NCBI GenBank assembly: GCA_001969505.1
Contig: LSSK01000017.1
Span: forward strand, 1 to 64,000
DNA from: Zancudomyces culisetae
Taxonomy: Eukaryota; Kickxellomycota; Harpellomycetes; Harpellales; Legeriomycetaceae
Length of the DNA stretch: 64,000 nucleotides
Reading direction: 5' to 3'
The translations under genes were made by a program, and so were the position numbers. Of this stretch, positions 45,601 to 54,654 are shown in pieces (position 1 is the stretch's first letter; each line of letters opens with the position of its first letter). The notes under the pieces were generated by a model that saw nothing but the letters and a program-made list of their open reading frames with translations, did not search any database and was not told the origin of the DNA.

Positions 45601-45948
45601 GCACAGCGCCGATTACGTTTACTGGTCAAGTATACATTTTATTATTTTGGCACTGATATATTTGCAAACACCAACTATTATCAACTAGCAATATCAGTAC
45701 CAAGTGAAAAAGAATTATAATAAAAATAAGGGGAGGGTGTGAGAAGAGCATTAGAGCTGGAATTGAAAAAGTTGATCATACCACTTTTTTTAATATTGGT
45801 TTTTGTTTGCCAATTTTAGACAAAAAGGGAAACGAAATGCACGATTTATTATATAAAATGTAAGCATTAAAATATAGCGAGGAGAATGAGAAGGATACTG
45901 AGCTAACAGAAAAGAGAGAAGAAGGTATGGGGAATGGGAGGGAGCGAA
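42694..45948. other. long intergenic region, GATA gene to sequence gap
   Basis: About 3.3 kb of A/T-rich DNA upstream of the GATA factor. Several 55-80 codon frames occur on both strands. The best, 43252-43645 on the minus strand, is listed separately. A frame at 43858-44052 (+) begins with a signal-peptide-like MNTSKIVLLFTLLLPLPF but has no other support. No tRNA or structured RNA was recognised. Confidence 0.4.
43252..43645 (-). pseudogene. possible small gene with a +1 frameshift
   Basis: Reading leftward from the ATG at 43645 gives MKYNCDSKIVIKLKPPQL and continues to VPYEEITALKDEK. The frame then ends at TAA just after an A7 run. Dropping one A of that run would continue into a second open frame of about 85 codons (KDNHYLLLVKCDDYLKEQ, KILFFFLNGENAVNWQCR, LLRNNKFLLAGQTTLEKW, stop). 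The total length is 394 nt, one more than a multiple of three. It may be a broken gene, a sequencing indel, or chance. No family was recognised. Confidence 0.25.
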
Positions 45949-46342
45949 GGGGGGGGGGGGGGGGGGGGGGGGGGGGGGNNNNNNNNNNNNNNNNNNNNNN
46001 NNNNNNNNNNNNNNNNNNNNNNNNNNNNNNNNNNNNNNNNNNNNNNNNNNNNNNNNNNNNNNNNNNNNNNNNNNNNNNNNNNNNNNNNNNNNNNNNNNNN
46101 NNNNNNNNNNNNNNNNNNNNNNNNNNNNNNNNNNNNNNNNNNNNNNNNNNNNNNNNNNNNNNNNNNNNNNNNNNNNNNNNNNNNNNNNNNNNNNNNNNNN
46201 NNNNNNNNNNNNNNNNNNNNNNNNNNNNNNNNNNNNNNNNNNNNNNNNNNNNNNNNNNNNNNNNNNNNNNNNNNNNNNNNNNNNNNNNNNNNNNNNNNNN
46301 NNNNNNNNNNNNNNNNNNNNNNNNNNNNNNNNNNNNNNNNNN

Positions 46343-46372
<30 letters not shown>
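45949..46372. other. assembly gap flanked by G30 homopolymers
   Basis: Positions 45979-46342 (364 bases) are N. They are bordered by 30 G on each side (45949-45978 and 46343-46372). Reading frames running through the N tract are meaningless. The equal flanks suggest the assembler or read length stopped inside a long G tract. Confidence 0.95.
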
Positions 46373-46373
<1 letters not shown>

Positions 46374-47116
46374 GTGAGGAGTGGGGAGGGAATGAAGATA
46401 TCAAAAAATAGCCGAGCACGATGAAAAAAAAATAGCGTTGAATGTTTTACAAGGAAATGGGTAATTTTTATGACCTATTGTTAGTGTGGGGTTTGGTAAC
46501 TTGATCCACTACTCAGATCAAATTTGAGGAATTCCAAATTACTTGAAAGCTAACTAGAGAGATAAGTCATATCAAGAGCTATAAAAAAGGGTGTGTGGTG
46601 AGAGAAAGAGAGAGTGTGTGTGTGATATAGGAAAGGAAAGGCATATAGAACTTTTAGACATATATAGGGGGCATTTGGGAGGAATTTACAAGTTTAAAAA
46701 GTTTTCCTTGGTTTGATTTTTATTGGTAATTTATAGGATTTTTGAAAATATTGCCTCATTTTTTTTATGTCATCAAACCATGAAAATTATAAATTATAAA
46801 ACAATATCCGAATACTTGTAAAAATTTTGTAGTATTTTTTGGAATGGAATGGAATGGATTGGTAAGTGCTTGTTAACATTAAGAATACTATAATCACAGA
46901 ATGAAAAAAAGGGGGTAGAAATAAGATAGGAAATAAAAGGAACAAAGATATAAATCTGCAAGAATATAATTTGTAACATATTTAAAAGGCAAAGAAAAAA
47001 AAAAGAAAAAAAAGAAAAAAAAGAAAAAAAAGTATAAAATATATGAAAATTACTAGGATACAATAAATTATTTTGAAATAGTAAAAAAAAACACATAGGA
47101 AAAAAAAGAGAAAACA
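46373..47116. other. promoter region of the PhyH-like gene
   Basis: This purine-rich stretch contains GA/GT runs near 46600-46625, three TGGAA units near 46841-46860 and AAAAAAAG repeats at 46991-47032. No exon was seen. Confidence 0.5.
46991..47032 (+). repeat. poly(A) tract interrupted by G every 8-10 nt
   Basis: Four A-runs separated by single G lie about 90 nt upstream of the PhyH-like start. Such A-rich tracts are common nucleosome-poor promoter elements in yeasts. Confidence 0.7.
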
Positions 47117-48118
47117 ATGGTATTGAGTAAAGAAAAGGTCCAAGAAATAGTTGAAACTTTCAACAAGCAGGGATGTGCAATAATTCCAGACTTTCTTGAT
47201 CAACAAAAGGTGAGCGAGCTATTGGGAGAGGCTAGTAACCTCCTTAGTCAACTAGATGTCACAACACATCCTATGACGGTATTCAGTACTGGTACAGGAG
47301 AAGAGAAGAAACATATTGGAGATGATTACTTTTTGACATCAGGGGACAAAATAAGGTATTTTCTTGAAGAAGGAGCAGTAAAAATTCCACAATCCAACAA
47401 CAGCAATGATGGCAGTGGTAATGGTGAGGATATTAAGCCACAACTTTTAGTTCCAAAAGAAAGAGCTGTCAATAAAATTGGACACGGAATACATATGCAT
47501 TCCAAGCCATTTGAGGGAATAACACTGAACGAAGATGTTCGACAGCTGGCAAGAGAAGTTGGAATGGTTGATCCACTAGTACTACAATCAATGTTGATTT
47601 TCAAACAACCCGAGATTGGAGGAGAGGTCCCCCCACACCAAGACTCGACGTTCTTGTATACATCACCAAAACAATCTGCAGTTGGATTTTGGTTTGCACT
47701 GGAGGATTGTACCCTGGAAAATGGATGTTTGGAGTATCTTCCTAAATCACATGTCGTGCCAGTTACCAAAAGAATGGTTCGAAATCCTGCAGGTAGCGGA
47801 ACTGTGTTTATTGATGTTGCATCCGATACAGTAACCGACCGAGACCACCCAACATCCTCGCCCTCAAATGATGCTGAAAGTAACGATGAAAGCGAAGATT
47901 TGGCGCTCCAACGTAGGTTTGGTGCATATGTACCAATTCCCGTCAAACGCGGTTCGTTGGTATTGATTCATGGTAATGTGTTGCATAGATCCAAACCCAA
48001 TCTATCACCAGACTCTCGGTGGATTTACACATTCCACTGTATTGACGGGCAATACGACTATGACGAACGAAACTGGCTACAGCCAACTAAAGAAAGTCCA
48101 CTTACTAAACTCTTTTAA
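47117..48118 (+). CDS. phytanoyl-CoA dioxygenase family protein (PHYHD1-like)
   Basis: Single exon, 333 residues. It is an Fe(II)/2-oxoglutarate oxygenase of the PhyH family. The iron ligands are H174 and D176 (VPPHQDSTF) and H290 (LIHGNVLHRS), with R301 as the expected 2-oxoglutarate contact (SPDSRWIYTFH). Other family marks are QGCAIIPDFL at the start, GFWFALEDCTLENGCLEYLP in the core, and the C-ter YDERNWLQP. Spacing and length fit PHYHD1 better than peroxisomal PHYH. There is no PTS1 (ends TKLF) and no clear PTS2. The natural substrate of PHYHD1 relatives is not settled. An acidic insert lies at about 240-265. Confidence 0.92.
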   Translation: MVLSKEKVQEIVETFNKQGCAIIPDFLDQQKVSELLGEASNLLSQLDVTTHPMTVFSTGTGEEKKHIGDDYFLTSGDKIRYFLEEGAVKIPQSNNSNDGSGNGEDIKPQLLVPKERAVNKIGHGIHMHSKPFEGITLNEDVRQLAREVGMVDPLVLQSMLIFKQPEIGGEVPPHQDSTFLYTSPKQSAVGFWFALEDCTLENGCLEYLPKSHVVPVTKRMVRNPAGSGTVFIDVASDTVTDRDHPTSSPSNDAESNDESEDLALQRRFGAYVPIPVKRGSLVLIHGNVLHRSKPNLSPDSRWIYTFHCIDGQYDYDERNWLQPTKESPLTKLF

Positions 48119-48309
48119 TTTCTAGGAAACTGAATTTTTTTTCTTGTTTTTGATGATATATATATTTATATGAAGTGTAATTTGGTTTGTGGTACAAGAA
48201 AATAAAATGTGAGGTTTATTATTTATTATTTACTTGTATGCCAGTTTTTAAAGACAAAAAATATTAAATAATGATACAATAATAAAAAAAACAAAACAAA
48301 GTAGAAAAA

Positions 48310-51300
48310 CTAAAAGTTGAATAAGTTGTCAAGTTCAGAAGGAGAAAAGACAGAAAAAGTAGTGGCATTGGCGTTAGTATTACCAATACTATTAGCGTTA
48401 ATATTAGCGTTAGCGTTAGCGTTAGAATTAGTAGTAGTAGTAGTAGTAGTAGTAGTGGGTGATGAAATGGACTTTACATTAGAATCGACATTGGAAGAAG
48501 TGGGAGACGAAGAGTTGGTATTTTGAAGAGTAAGAGTTTGATCAGACATTTCAATATGACCAAAAGAATCGGGATCGAAGTTTAGACCGAAATCCATATT
48601 GGGAACAATAGGATGAAGATGTGATTGAGTTTTTGAGTTGGAGTTGGAGTTGGAGTTGGAGCTGGAGCTGGAATTTTGGCTGAGGTTAGGGGTATTATCA
48701 GAACCAAGACTTAAACCAAGATCAAAATTATTTTTGCTGGATGAGGTGTTGGCCGTCATGTTAGTAATAGTAGTGAGGTTACTGGTACGTTTATTATGGT
48801 AATTGAGGGAAGAAGTTAAATCGATATTTGGAGTAGTAGTGTGAGAACTACTGTTGTTACTTATGCATGCAAAAGTAAAAGATTGATCGTTTGTAGGATT
48901 GGGGGATTGTTTTTCAGGATTTGAGCTGTAAAACAGGTCGGATAAAGAGACATAAGGGTTGTTGGAAAACCTATGAGTAAAAGCGCCATTAGAACCAAGA
49001 TTAAAATGGGTATCGTTGTTGGCACTAGTAACAGTACCACTATCAGTACTATTAGCAGCAGTGGTGGTAGAAATAGCAGCCAGTGCATCTAGAGAATAGT
49101 CAATGAAGGACATGTGACTACGGTTACCATATTGATCGTAAACACTCATGGTGGCAAGAGTGTTACGGTTGTTTGGATGAGAATTGCTAGGAGTAACCAT
49201 AGAAAAAGTGGAAGAAGCAGCATCGAAATTGCCGGATAAAAGGTCGCTGTTAGTTGGCAAAGCAGGGGAATTCCCAAGAGAAGAAATACTTGATTTTGGA
49301 TTCAGGAGGCCGTTGAAGCGTTGCATTAATCTTGGTTTTTTAAACATAAAAGCAGGTTGGGAATGAGGTTGAGAAGAATTTGTAGAAAGATTACCAAAAG
49401 GATGACTGGGTTCATTTGGAGAAGTAGAGGTAGAAGGAGGAGGAGGGGAGGAGCCATGTACAAGATAACCAGATAGATTGTTGTATAGACAGGAAATATC
49501 ACCTAGATACAAAATGCATTGATGAGCAGAGGGAATAGAATCCAATACAAAATCGTTGATTTTTACATTGGTAGATTCAGATAGGGGAGAGATAAAGGGA
49601 TCGGGTTGTAGAGGTTGTAATAGGGATGAAGGTGAATGTGGTAAAATAGGAGTAGGGGAAATGGAAGGAACGGAGGGAGATGATTCAATAACAACAAGCT
49701 GTTCTTTTGAAGGAGCAGAATAGTCATCAAAGAAAGAACCAACAATAGAACGGTAAGCAGACCGAGCAGAATCAGCCTCCTCTGCAGGAATTTCAGTGGA
49801 AAAATTCAAAGCGACACAGAGCAGCTGTGAAGAACAGTGGCGCAGAAAGTCGCGGTTTATCAGAACCAGCCGTCTGAATACAATGTCGGTAGCAGACTGT
49901 AATAACTCTACTAGCTGTAAAAGCTCATTTTCACCCGGCTTGTTAGAATTATTGTTGTTGTTTTGTTCAGTTTCTGCATCCGAAGTCGAGTTTTGACCCA
50001 TTATGGCCATCATCATTGTTTGCTGATTTAACTGTAGTTGCAACTGTGGTTGTTGTGATTGTTGTGATTGTGATTGATCATCTAGTGCTGTCTTTTTTGC
50101 CACCTGACAATACTTTATCAAGTTTAAAATTGGAATATATACTTGCTTTTGTAACTTTTGATGTAGAATCTTTGGATACGAATTATTGGTTAGTTGAGCC
50201 GTTTTAGAACTATAGTTTTTGAGTACTTGAAGTGAAGATTTGATAAACTGGTCACGTGCTAGACTATAACTATTGTTATTACTGTCAGTAGTATTTGTAG
50301 TATTGGTGGTGTTTGTGGTAGCAAAAGTGCTAGTTGAAGAGCGTTTTGAATTGTTTTTATCAGAGACAAGACCAATAGAAGTAAATATGCTAGCTATTGA
50401 ATTGTTAGGAGGTGGTGGGGAAATAGGGGTAGCAGGTGTAGTAGCAGAGGGGTTGTTGGGATTGGTGCTTGTTAAAAAGTTGGTTAGACATATATTTTGA
50501 TGATGTATAAATGCCAAATAATGACGATACTTTTCTTCCCAAGCATGAACATAATTCAGCAACAAAGAAAGATAGTTGGAAAGACCCAAAAATTGATTTA
50601 CAATAGCAGTATGCGAGTTTCTGGGGATTGATGTTGTAGAGATGGATTTTTTAGAGATTGGATTGTTGTTTGGGTCAGTTGAGATTAAAGAAGAATTGGG
50701 CGCTGGCATAAAACTTTTTCGGTGTTTTTTGGATATTGATATTCCTCCAAGAATACTAATATTAGAATTGCTATGGCTATGGCTATGACTAGATTGGGAA
50801 TGAGAATGAGAGTTGTAATCTGAAATACCATCTTGTGATAATTTCAAGTCATTTACATTTTCTGCAACTAATTGGTACCGTTTTGCAGCTAAAGAATAGT
50901 ACACTTTACTTTCATCATTTGTATTCTCTGCCAATCGGGTCAACAACAAGTGATATTTCAATACTCGTTGAACTGGTTTAATCAATAACGAACGTAAATC
51001 CCAACTTGATGTTCGTCCTGCTAATAATGCTTGCTGAGTATGCAAAAAATCCACTACCGACCGACAATAAGCTACATTAAATACTTTCGATTCTCTATTG
51101 CTGTTATTATTATTACAATTTTCACCTTCACCATTATTACTATGATTGTTGTTGTTACCAATAAAGGTTGTGCTTGGTCGCATTAATTGTAAAACACTTA
51201 GTGCTCTTGTAACTGTCTTGCCTCCCCCACCACTTCCATTATGATTGTTATTATCATCGCTATTTGTTGATGTGCCATTACCTGCTATATTAGTAATTCG

Positions 51301-54300
51301 TGAAAGCGTATCTAACGCTGTTTTGAATCCACTACAGTACTTGGAATACACACTTTCTGCTCGTTCAGCAATTGTAAGAAACAGTAGTGACATGGTTTGA
51401 GGTTCAGGTTTATTACCTTCATTTTCTTTACTATTGTTTGCTTTTGCTTTTGTTTTTGTTGGTTTGTTCTTGATCAATTCGCTACGTATACAAAGTTGCA
51501 TTTCTAAAATCATCCAGTGTGATAGTTTGATTACTTCCTCTAGGTTGTTAAAAACAAGTTTTGTATCTTCAGCATCAAACCCACTACCAATGTTAAATCC
51601 CTTAAATCCTTTAAACCCTTCAAATCCATTTCCGTTTCCATTCCCACTCCCTTCTCCTCTGTCCATATTATTCTCCACACTTGGCTGGTAATATACTTCA
51701 TGTAATAACAATAAATCCGATAAATAGCTAATTTCTGTCTCGGCTATTTCGCGAATAATTTCTCCCCGCTTACTTGCCTTCATCATTTCATAATTCTTTT
51801 CGATTTCTCGTTGTAATTCGACTATTGCTTCTCGACACTCACTATCCTTTTGTGAAAGTGATCGTCCTCGTTGTATCATTGCATTTATTTTTGCCTCTAC
51901 TTCATCCTCCTCCTTTTCTTTTTCCTTTTCCTTTTGAATCTCCCTTTCTTTTTCTTTTTCTCTTTCTCTTTGCAATTCTTTTTCTACTTTGACAGTAATG
52001 TCATCATCCATCGTCATTATTTCCTTCTTTATTTGTTGTTTAAGCTCTTGGTCATTAAATGATTTCTTTTTACTTTTGCATTCTTGTCTTAATTTTTCTG
52101 AGCTTAACAATCTTCCAATATCTTGACTAAGAACTCGACTGCTTGATGTTCTAACTATTGTACCCAATCCTCCTTCTCCTCTTTTTACTCTATCCTTTTC
52201 CTTTTCTTTTTCCTGTTCCTTTTCTTTTACTCCTTGACTCTTGAATTCAGTACTACTCTTTTGCTTACTCTCATGCATCTCCTGTCCTTGTCCTTGTCCT
52301 TGTCCTTGTTTTTGTTCTTGATCCTTTTCCTGCTCTCGATCCTTTTCCTGTTCTTGTTCCTGTGCTTGTTTCTCTTCTTCTTTTTTACTCGTTTCAGTTT
52401 CAGTTACAGTTACATTTACATTTACAGCATTTGTCGCTTTTTCAAATGCATCAATCACTGCAAAATGTTCTCCTATTCCTTGAACTTGTTTTTCTTTTTC
52501 TTCTACTTGTTTCTCAACTACTACTCTCTGTTCCTCTCGAATTCTACCCTTTCCGCTTTCTTTTTCAATATCATTCCATCTTGTTTTTCCTTGTGCCTTT
52601 GATTTTACTATTGCTTTGTATCCTTCTTTTTCTAAATTTGCCCACATCCCTCTCGCCCCTGCTACTCCTCCTATCCCTGCTACACCCACTTTCTTTGTAT
52701 CATTTCGTAATTTTATATCTCCCGCTTCCTTCTTTTCTGTATTACTCTCCATCCTTGCTATTCCTACTTTTACACTCTCCTTATTACTATTGTTAGAACC
52801 AATCCTTTCTTCTATCCCCTCTTTCTTCATTACCGCCATTGCTACTGGTGATTTGTCTTTTATTCCTGTATTAAATGTTGATAATGTTAATTCTGGTAAT
52901 GCCTTTTCATTCTCCTTGTTATTATTATTCTTGCCGTCAATTTTACCAATTGCTCTTTGAATAGTTGATCCTTTCTTTCTAGCATAATTTTTCGGTTCTG
53001 TTGTAGCTCCTCCAACTAAAAACTTATTACCATTACTATTGCTATTGCTATTACCATTGTTGTTCACTGTATTATTACTATTACTATTACTATTACTATT
53101 GCTATTACTGTTGCTATATATACTTTGTTTTTTATCCGTTTGTTTCGCCAATTCCATCCTCACTTTTATAGACTCGGCTACTTTTCTCGGTCTTGATTGC
53201 GACAATTCCATCAATCGATCACTAACTACTACTGGTTGTTTCGTTACAACTATTTCTTGCTTTTTGGTCGATGGTGTCTTTGATTCAAACATTTCTATCC
53301 TCCGCCTTATATCATTCCTTTCCTTTTCCTTCTTTTCCCTTTCTCTTTCCTTTTCCCTTTCTCTTTCCTTTTCCCGTTCTCTCTCTTTTTCTCGTTCTCG
53401 CTCTCTTTCCTTTTCTTTGATTTTATCCTTGTTTTTAATATCATTGTCATAAGCTACTCCCCCTGTAACAAACTTGTTTTTCGTATCCAAAAACCCATTT
53501 GTTTTTGTCTTTAGTTTCTCTGCTGTTCCTGTCGACCCTGCTGTTGATAAGGTTGGTGGATTTGTTATCCCCGTTGTTATTGTAGACATGGCTGCTTTCG
53601 ATCGCAAAGTTCTTATTGATGTAGCTGATGTTTTCACCGATATTACTTTTACTGGTGCATTGTTCTGATCGTTGGCACTATTGCCTCGTGAATAGTTGTT
53701 TACTCTTTTACCTTGTATACCATCTGTTCTATTTCCATTTTGGTCTAGTAGCCCCGATCCCATTCTCCTAAATATTCGTCGCTCTGAAGATTGTGCAACC
53801 CCATTATTACCTTTCATCTCACCACCGCTATAGTTACTTCTTCCCCCTCCTCCTAGACCACCGTTAATACTATCACTACTTCTGCTATTACTTCTCCTAT
53901 TACTATTTCGGCTGCTTCCACGTCCAATCCTTTCATCATCCCCTCCACCTCTATTCACCAAACTACTTATTGTAGTTGTAGGTCTTGTGATTTCTGGTAA
54001 CATTGTACTTCTTTCTATAAAACAACTTTTCCTTCTATTTTCACGTTCCAATTGGTCTATTTTTCCTTGACTACTTTTCGTCTTTAATAATACTGTTGCA
54101 CTTGTTAATGTTGTTAATCCAATTGTTGTTACTCTTCTTGATCGTACAAGCGCTTTTTTCTTGCAAACCGTCGTTGGCTTCTCTTTTACTCTTTCTCTTG
54201 TATTTTCCTTTGTTTCTTTTATCTCTCCAGTAGTCGTACTTGTAAGAGCCTTCTCAGTACCACTTATCCCTATATCTAATGTTCGTGTACTTGCAGCCCT

Positions 54301-54654
54301 TTTCCTACCTGCGACCTTGGGTATCAAACTTGCCCGGCTATTTCGATTGTTTTGTAACAACACCCGTGCTATGTTTTCTGAACTGCTAGTCTTTACCCTC
54401 TTTGTATTTTCACTCTCTGTCACTCTTTCGCGCCCTTTTACTTTTCCCTGTACCTGTTGCTTTTGTATAGACTCTTTTATTTTGTTGGCGTTACCCCTTC
54501 CGATATTACCTTGCCCATTTACTATAGCAATATTTCTCGTCGATTCCCTTGTTATCACTGTTGATTTTCTATTGCTAGCACTACCTCCAGTTGATAATAT
54601 TTTTTCGACTCGTTGATCCCTTTTATCTTTTGTTTTATCTTGGCACCCTCTATT
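48310..54654 (-). CDS. large RhoGEF with DH and BAR-like domains, 5' end unresolved
   Basis: The open frame runs from just after a TGA at 54657 to the stop at 48310, about 2114 residues, but has no ATG before about residue 220. A short upstream exon with the ATG is therefore likely and was not found. The DH domain starts near 960 (GEIIREIAETEISYLSDLLL) and ends with SLLIKPVQRVLKYHLLLTRL, the conserved last helices, with Asn-rich inserts between. A helical BAR-like region follows (LLLNYVHAWEEKYRHYLAF and VYIPILNLIKYCQVAKK). DH-BAR layout resembles fungal Cdc42/Rho GEFs of the Tuba/Gef1 type. The N-terminal 950 residues are low-complexity, with Lys/Glu/Arg repeats near 410-450. The C-terminal 450 are Ser/Asn/Thr-rich. 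No PH domain was seen. Confidence 0.75.
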   Translation of the reverse strand, partial: NRGCQDKTKDKRDQRVEKILSTGGSASNRKSTVITRESTRNIAIVNGQGNIGRGNANKIKESIQKQQVQGKVKGRERVTESENTKRVKTSSSENIARVLLQNNRNSRASLIPKVAGRKRAASTRTLDIGISGTEKALTSTTTGEIKETKENTRERVKEKPTTVCKKKALVRSRRVTTIGLTTLTSATVLLKTKSSQGKIDQLERENRRKSCFIERSTMLPEITRPTTTISSLVNRGGGDDERIGRGSSRNSNRRSNSRSSDSINGGLGGGGRSNYSGGEMKGNNGVAQSSERRIFRRMGSGLLDQNGNRTDGIQGKRVNNYSRGNSANDQNNAPVKVISVKTSATSIRTLRSKAAMSTITTGITNPPTLSTAGSTGTAEKLKTKTNGFLDTKNKFVTGGVAYDNDIKNKDKIKEKEREREREKEREREKEREREKEREREKKEKERNDIRRRIEMFESKTPSTKKQEIVVTKQPVVVSDRLMELSQSRPRKVAESIKVRMELAKQTDKKQSIYSNSNSNSNSNSNSNNTVNNNGNSNSNSNGNKFLVGGATTEPKNYARKKGSTIQRAIGKIDGKNNNNKENEKALPELTLSTFNTGIKDKSPVAMAVMKKEGIEERIGSNNSNKESVKVGIARMESNTEKKEAGDIKLRNDTKKVGVAGIGGVAGARGMWANLEKEGYKAIVKSKAQGKTRWNDIEKESGKGRIREEQRVVVEKQVEEKEKQVQGIGEHFAVIDAFEKATNAVNVNVTVTETETSKKEEEKQAQEQEQEKDREQEKDQEQKQGQGQGQGQEMHESKQKSSTEFKSQGVKEKEQEKEKEKDRVKRGEGGLGTIVRTSSSRVLSQDIGRLLSSEKLRQECKSKKKSFNDQELKQQIKKEIMTMDDDITVKVEKELQREREKEKEREIQKEKEKEKEEDEVEAKINAMIQRGRSLSQKDSECREAIVELQREIEKNYEMMKASKRGEIIREIAETEISYLSDLLLLHEVYYQPSVENNMDRGEGSGNGNGNGFEGFKGFKGFNIGSGFDAEDTKLVFNNLEEVIKLSHWMILEMQLCIRSELIKNKPTKTKAKANNSKENEGNKPEPQTMSLLFLTIAERAESVYSKYCSGFKTALDTLSRITNIAGNGTSTNSDDNNNHNGSGGGGKTVTRALSVLQLMRPSTTFIGNNNNHSNNGEGENCNNNNSNRESKVFNVAYCRSVVDFLHTQQALLAGRTSSWDLRSLLIKPVQRVLKYHLLLTRLAENTNDESKVYYSLAAKRYQLVAENVNDLKLSQDGISDYNSHSHSQSSHSHSHSNSNISILGGISISKKHRKSFMPAPNSSLISTDPNNNPISKKSISTTSIPRNSHTAIVNQFLGLSNYLSLLLNYVHAWEEKYRHYLAFIHHQNICLTNFLTSTNPNNPSATTPATPISPPPPNNSIASIFTSIGLVSDKNNSKRSSTSTFATTNTTNTTNTTDSNNNSYSLARDQFIKSSLQVLKNYSSKTAQLTNNSYPKILHQKLQKQVYIPILNLIKYCQVAKKTALDDQSQSQQSQQPQLQLQLNQQTMMMAIMGQNSTSDAETEQNNNNNSNKPGENELLQLVELLQSATDIVFRRLVLINRDFLRHCSSQLLCVALNFSTEIPAEEADSARSAYRSIVGSFFDDYSAPSKEQLVVIESSPSVPSISPTPILPHSPSSLLQPLQPDPFISPLSESTNVKINDFVLDSIPSAHQCILYLGDISCLYNNLSGYLVHGSSPPPPSTSTSPNEPSHPFGNLSTNSSQPHSQPAFMFKKPRLMQRFNGLLNPKSSISSLGNSPALPTNSDLLSGNFDAASSTFSMVTPSNSHPNNRNTLATMSVYDQYGNRSHMSFIDYSLDALAAISTTTAANSTDSGTVTSANNDTHFNLGSNGAFTHRFSNNPYVSLSDLFYSSNPEKQSPNPTNDQSFTFACISNNSSSHTTTPNIDLTSSLNYHNKRTSNLTTITNMTANTSSSKNNFDLGLSLGSDNTPNLSQNSSSSSNSNSNSNSKTQSHLHPIVPNMDFGLNFDPDSFGHIEMSDQTLTLQNTNSSSPTSSNVDSNVKSISSPTTTTTTTTTNSNANANANINANSIGNTNANATTFSVFSPSELDNLFNF

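Noticed and set aside
45790-46424. Frames of 147-209 residues across the N gap
   Set aside because: They exist only because N is translated as X between poly-G runs.
52234-52796. Leu/Phe-rich plus-strand frames over the RhoGEF gene
   Set aside because: Antisense of Lys/Glu/Gln-rich low-complexity coding sequence gives Leu/Phe/Ser strings with no meaning.
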